From Nocardioidaceae bacterium (GTDB lineage: Bacteria; Actinomycetota; Actinomycetes; Propionibacteriales; Nocardioidaceae), in NCBI GenBank assembly GCA_020438665.1, contig JAGQUE010000307.1, positions 1-6,234 of the forward strand: a DNA stretch of 6,234 bases, in the 5' to 3' direction. How positions within the stretch are numbered: the first letter of the stretch is position 1; each line of letters begins with the position of its first letter. Under the pieces are notes generated by a model. It had not been told where the DNA came from and searched no databases. It worked only from the letters and a program-made list of their open reading frames with translations. Positions 4,951-6,234 of this stretch are shown in pieces. The position numbers and the translations under genes were made by a program.

Positions 4951-5627
4951 TGCGGAGCTCCGATGGGAATGCTGGTCGCGATGACAGGGTCGGTGCCATA
5001 GGGCTCGAGGCCGACCTCCTCGGCGGGAGGTCCCTGCTCGACCAGCCGGCGCACCGCGTCGGCCTCCTCACCCTGCAGCGCCGGCAGCGTGTCGCAGACG
5101 GCGACGACCGCGCCCAGCCACGGCGAGCCCGTGCCGCGGCCCTCGGACCTCTCCCAGCCCGCGAGCGCGAGGCGCAGCATCTCCAGCCCGGCCCGGTGGT
5201 CGAGCAGCAGCCGCCAGGCGCCGTCAGCATCGACGGTGGCGCCGAACTGGAGGACGGCGCACAGGTGGTCGGGCAGCTCCTCGGCGTCCTCGTCCCACTG
5301 CACGCCAGCCGCGCGGAAGGCCTGCTTGAACTGCACCAACGCGACCCCTCTGCGACGGGTGTCGCCATAGGCGAAATAGGTCAGGTAGAGCGCGCACTTG
5401 CGGGTGTGGTCGAACGTCGCGACGTACTCCTCCTGGAGGTCACGCAGCGACGTTGTCCGCAGGTGCTCGATGAGCGGCACCAGCTCGGCGTGCCCGGGCA
5501 CGAGCGCCTCGACGCGGTCCAGCGACGCCACCAGCTCCGCGGTCGGATAGTCCAGCACTGCCGCGGCGGCTGCCCACGAACGCTCGACGCCGGCAGGACG
5601 GGCGTGGCTGCGGGCCGACCGGAACAT
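4947..5627 (-). CDS. narJ: Nitrate reductase molybdenum cofactor assembly chaperone
   Basis: This 226-residue NarJ/TorD-family chaperone assists cofactor insertion into NarG in the cytoplasm before the complex joins NarI at the membrane, and it is not part of the finished enzyme. The signature stretch is at about residues 66-94: EEYVATFDHTRKCALYLTYF followed by AYGDTRRRG. The N-terminal part has the usual helical LDYPTAELVASL segment. Length is normal for actinobacteria. The ATG at 5627-5625 shares one base with the narH stop (TGATG), so it needs no ribosome binding site of its own and none is clear. Order and spacing match the standard narGHJI operon. Confidence 0.95.
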   Translation of the reverse strand: MFRSARSHARPAGVERSWAAAAAVLDYPTAELVASLDRVEALVPGHAELVPLIEHLRTTSLRDLQEEYVATFDHTRKCALYLTYFAYGDTRRRGVALVQFKQAFRAAGVQWDEDAEELPDHLCAVLQFGATVDADGAWRLLLDHRAGLEMLRLALAGWERSEGRGTGSPWLGAVVAVCDTLPALQGEEADAVRRLVEQGPPAEEVGLEPYGTDPVIATSIPIGAPQ

Positions 5628-6234
5628 CAGGCACCCGCCTTCTGCTGGTCGTCCCCCGCCGGCGGGAACAGCCCGTCGGGCGTGCCGCGACCGTCCCAGT
5701 TGAGCAGGTTGACGCGGCCCGCCTTGGATCCGCCGCCGACGAGCTCGTCGGAGGTCTGCCGGTTCTGGAGCATCTGGAAGTTCTCGACCGCCACCGGCGT
5801 GGGATAGCCGGAACCCTCGCCGAAAACGTCCTGCTGCCCGCCGCCGTAGTCGCTGACCGGGCAGTCCGTGGCCAGCTCCTCCAAGGCATGGGCCTGCTCG
5901 GCGTGCGCCGGCGGGATGACGTAGCGCTCGCCGTACTTGGCGATCGCCAGCAGGCGGAACATCTCGTAGAGATCCTCCTCGGACATGCCGACGGAGGCCG
6001 GGATGCTCGGATCGCCGTCGCGCCCCAGGTTGAGGTCGCGCATATAGGAGCGCATCGCGGCGAGCTTGCGGAGCACCCGGTCGACCGGGGCGGTGTCCCC
6101 GGCCGTGAACAGGTTGGCGAGGTATTCGACGGGGATGCGCAGCGTGTCGATGGCCGCGAACAGGTTGCCGCGGTCCTCCGCGTCGTGGCCGGTGTCGCGC
6201 ACGACGTCGACGACCGGCGACAGCGGCGGGATGT
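5627..6234 (-). CDS. narH: Respiratory nitrate reductase beta subunit, C-terminal part (runs off right edge)
   Basis: The last 201 residues of NarH are visible; the frame is open to the window end, and the GTG near 6202 is an internal Val, not a start. The visible part begins IPPLSPVVDVVRDTGHD and continues with LRIPVEYLANLFTAGDTAPV, then LRKLAAMRSYMRDLNLG, EEDLYEMFRLLAIAKYGERY and VIPPAHAE. These are the conserved C-terminal landmarks of the family. The ferredoxin-like domains whose cysteines bind the iron-sulfur clusters lie upstream, outside the window. In the complex NarH passes electrons from NarI to the molybdenum subunit NarG. The stop overlaps the narJ start by one base. NarG is expected further right on the same strand. 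Confidence 0.96.
   Translation of the reverse strand, partial: IPPLSPVVDVVRDTGHDAEDRGNLFAAIDTLRIPVEYLANLFTAGDTAPVDRVLRKLAAMRSYMRDLNLGRDGDPSIPASVGMSEEDLYEMFRLLAIAKYGERYVIPPAHAEQAHALEELATDCPVSDYGGGQQDVFGEGSGYPTPVAVENFQMLQNRQTSDELVGGGSKAGRVNLLNWDGRGTPDGLFPPAGDDQQKAGA

Noticed and set aside
5196..5807. Plus-strand open frame of 203 residues opposite narJ and narH
   Set aside because: Antisense to two confidently identified nar genes and without motifs of its own.
1..6234. CRISPR arrays, tRNA or rRNA genes, insertion sequences, prophage genes
   Set aside because: No direct repeat array, cloverleaf-like sequence, transposase or phage protein was seen on either strand.

Overview
The window is GC-rich DNA (arginine-, alanine- and glycine-rich proteins, frequent GTG starts, few Shine-Dalgarno sites, tightly packed genes). 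It looks chromosomal and actinobacterial. A Nocardioides-like, facultatively nitrate-respiring and chemotactic organism would fit, but the genus is inference. There is no sign of a phage, transposon, CRISPR array or RNA gene.

Layout: (1) 1-329, minus strand: N-terminal part of a methyl-accepting chemotaxis protein that runs off the left edge. (2) 330-491: a divergent control region with nested inverted repeats and a TAGGGT -10-like hexamer. (3) 492-1562, plus strand: an alpha/beta-hydrolase-fold protein with a C-terminal LuxR-type DNA-binding domain; the nucleophile serine of its hydrolase elbow is replaced by alanine. (4) 1688-2515, plus strand: a class I SAM-dependent methyltransferase with a strong ribosome binding site. 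(5) 2602-3456, plus strand: an NmrA/QOR2-like NAD(P)-binding protein, probably translated from a leaderless mRNA. (6) 6234-3423, minus strand: the end of a respiratory nitrate reductase operon, narH (C-terminal part), narJ and narI, followed by a small two-CBS-domain protein and a cupin. Every junction in this operon is a 1- or 4-base stop/start overlap, so the five genes should be made together.

How the genes may work together: the nar genes encode the electron-transfer subunit, the maturation chaperone and the diheme membrane anchor of a quinol-oxidising nitrate reductase. The CBS and cupin proteins are coupled to them and could provide nucleotide or redox sensing, or have an accessory role (inference). 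The plus-strand genes look like a small metabolic or regulatory island: a catalytically dead hydrolase-fold sensor with a LuxR output, then a methyltransferase and a possible quinone or NADPH-dependent reductase. The two gene blocks converge and their coding ends overlap by 34 bases. A perfect 8-bp hairpin inside the 3' end of the NmrA-like gene lies 4 bases beyond the cupin stop and is the best terminator candidate for the nar operon.

No clearly unprecedented system is visible. The points most worth following are the Ser-to-Ala pseudo-hydrolase regulator, the CBS-cupin extension of the nar operon, the embedded convergent terminator, and the dyads upstream of the plus-strand promoters.
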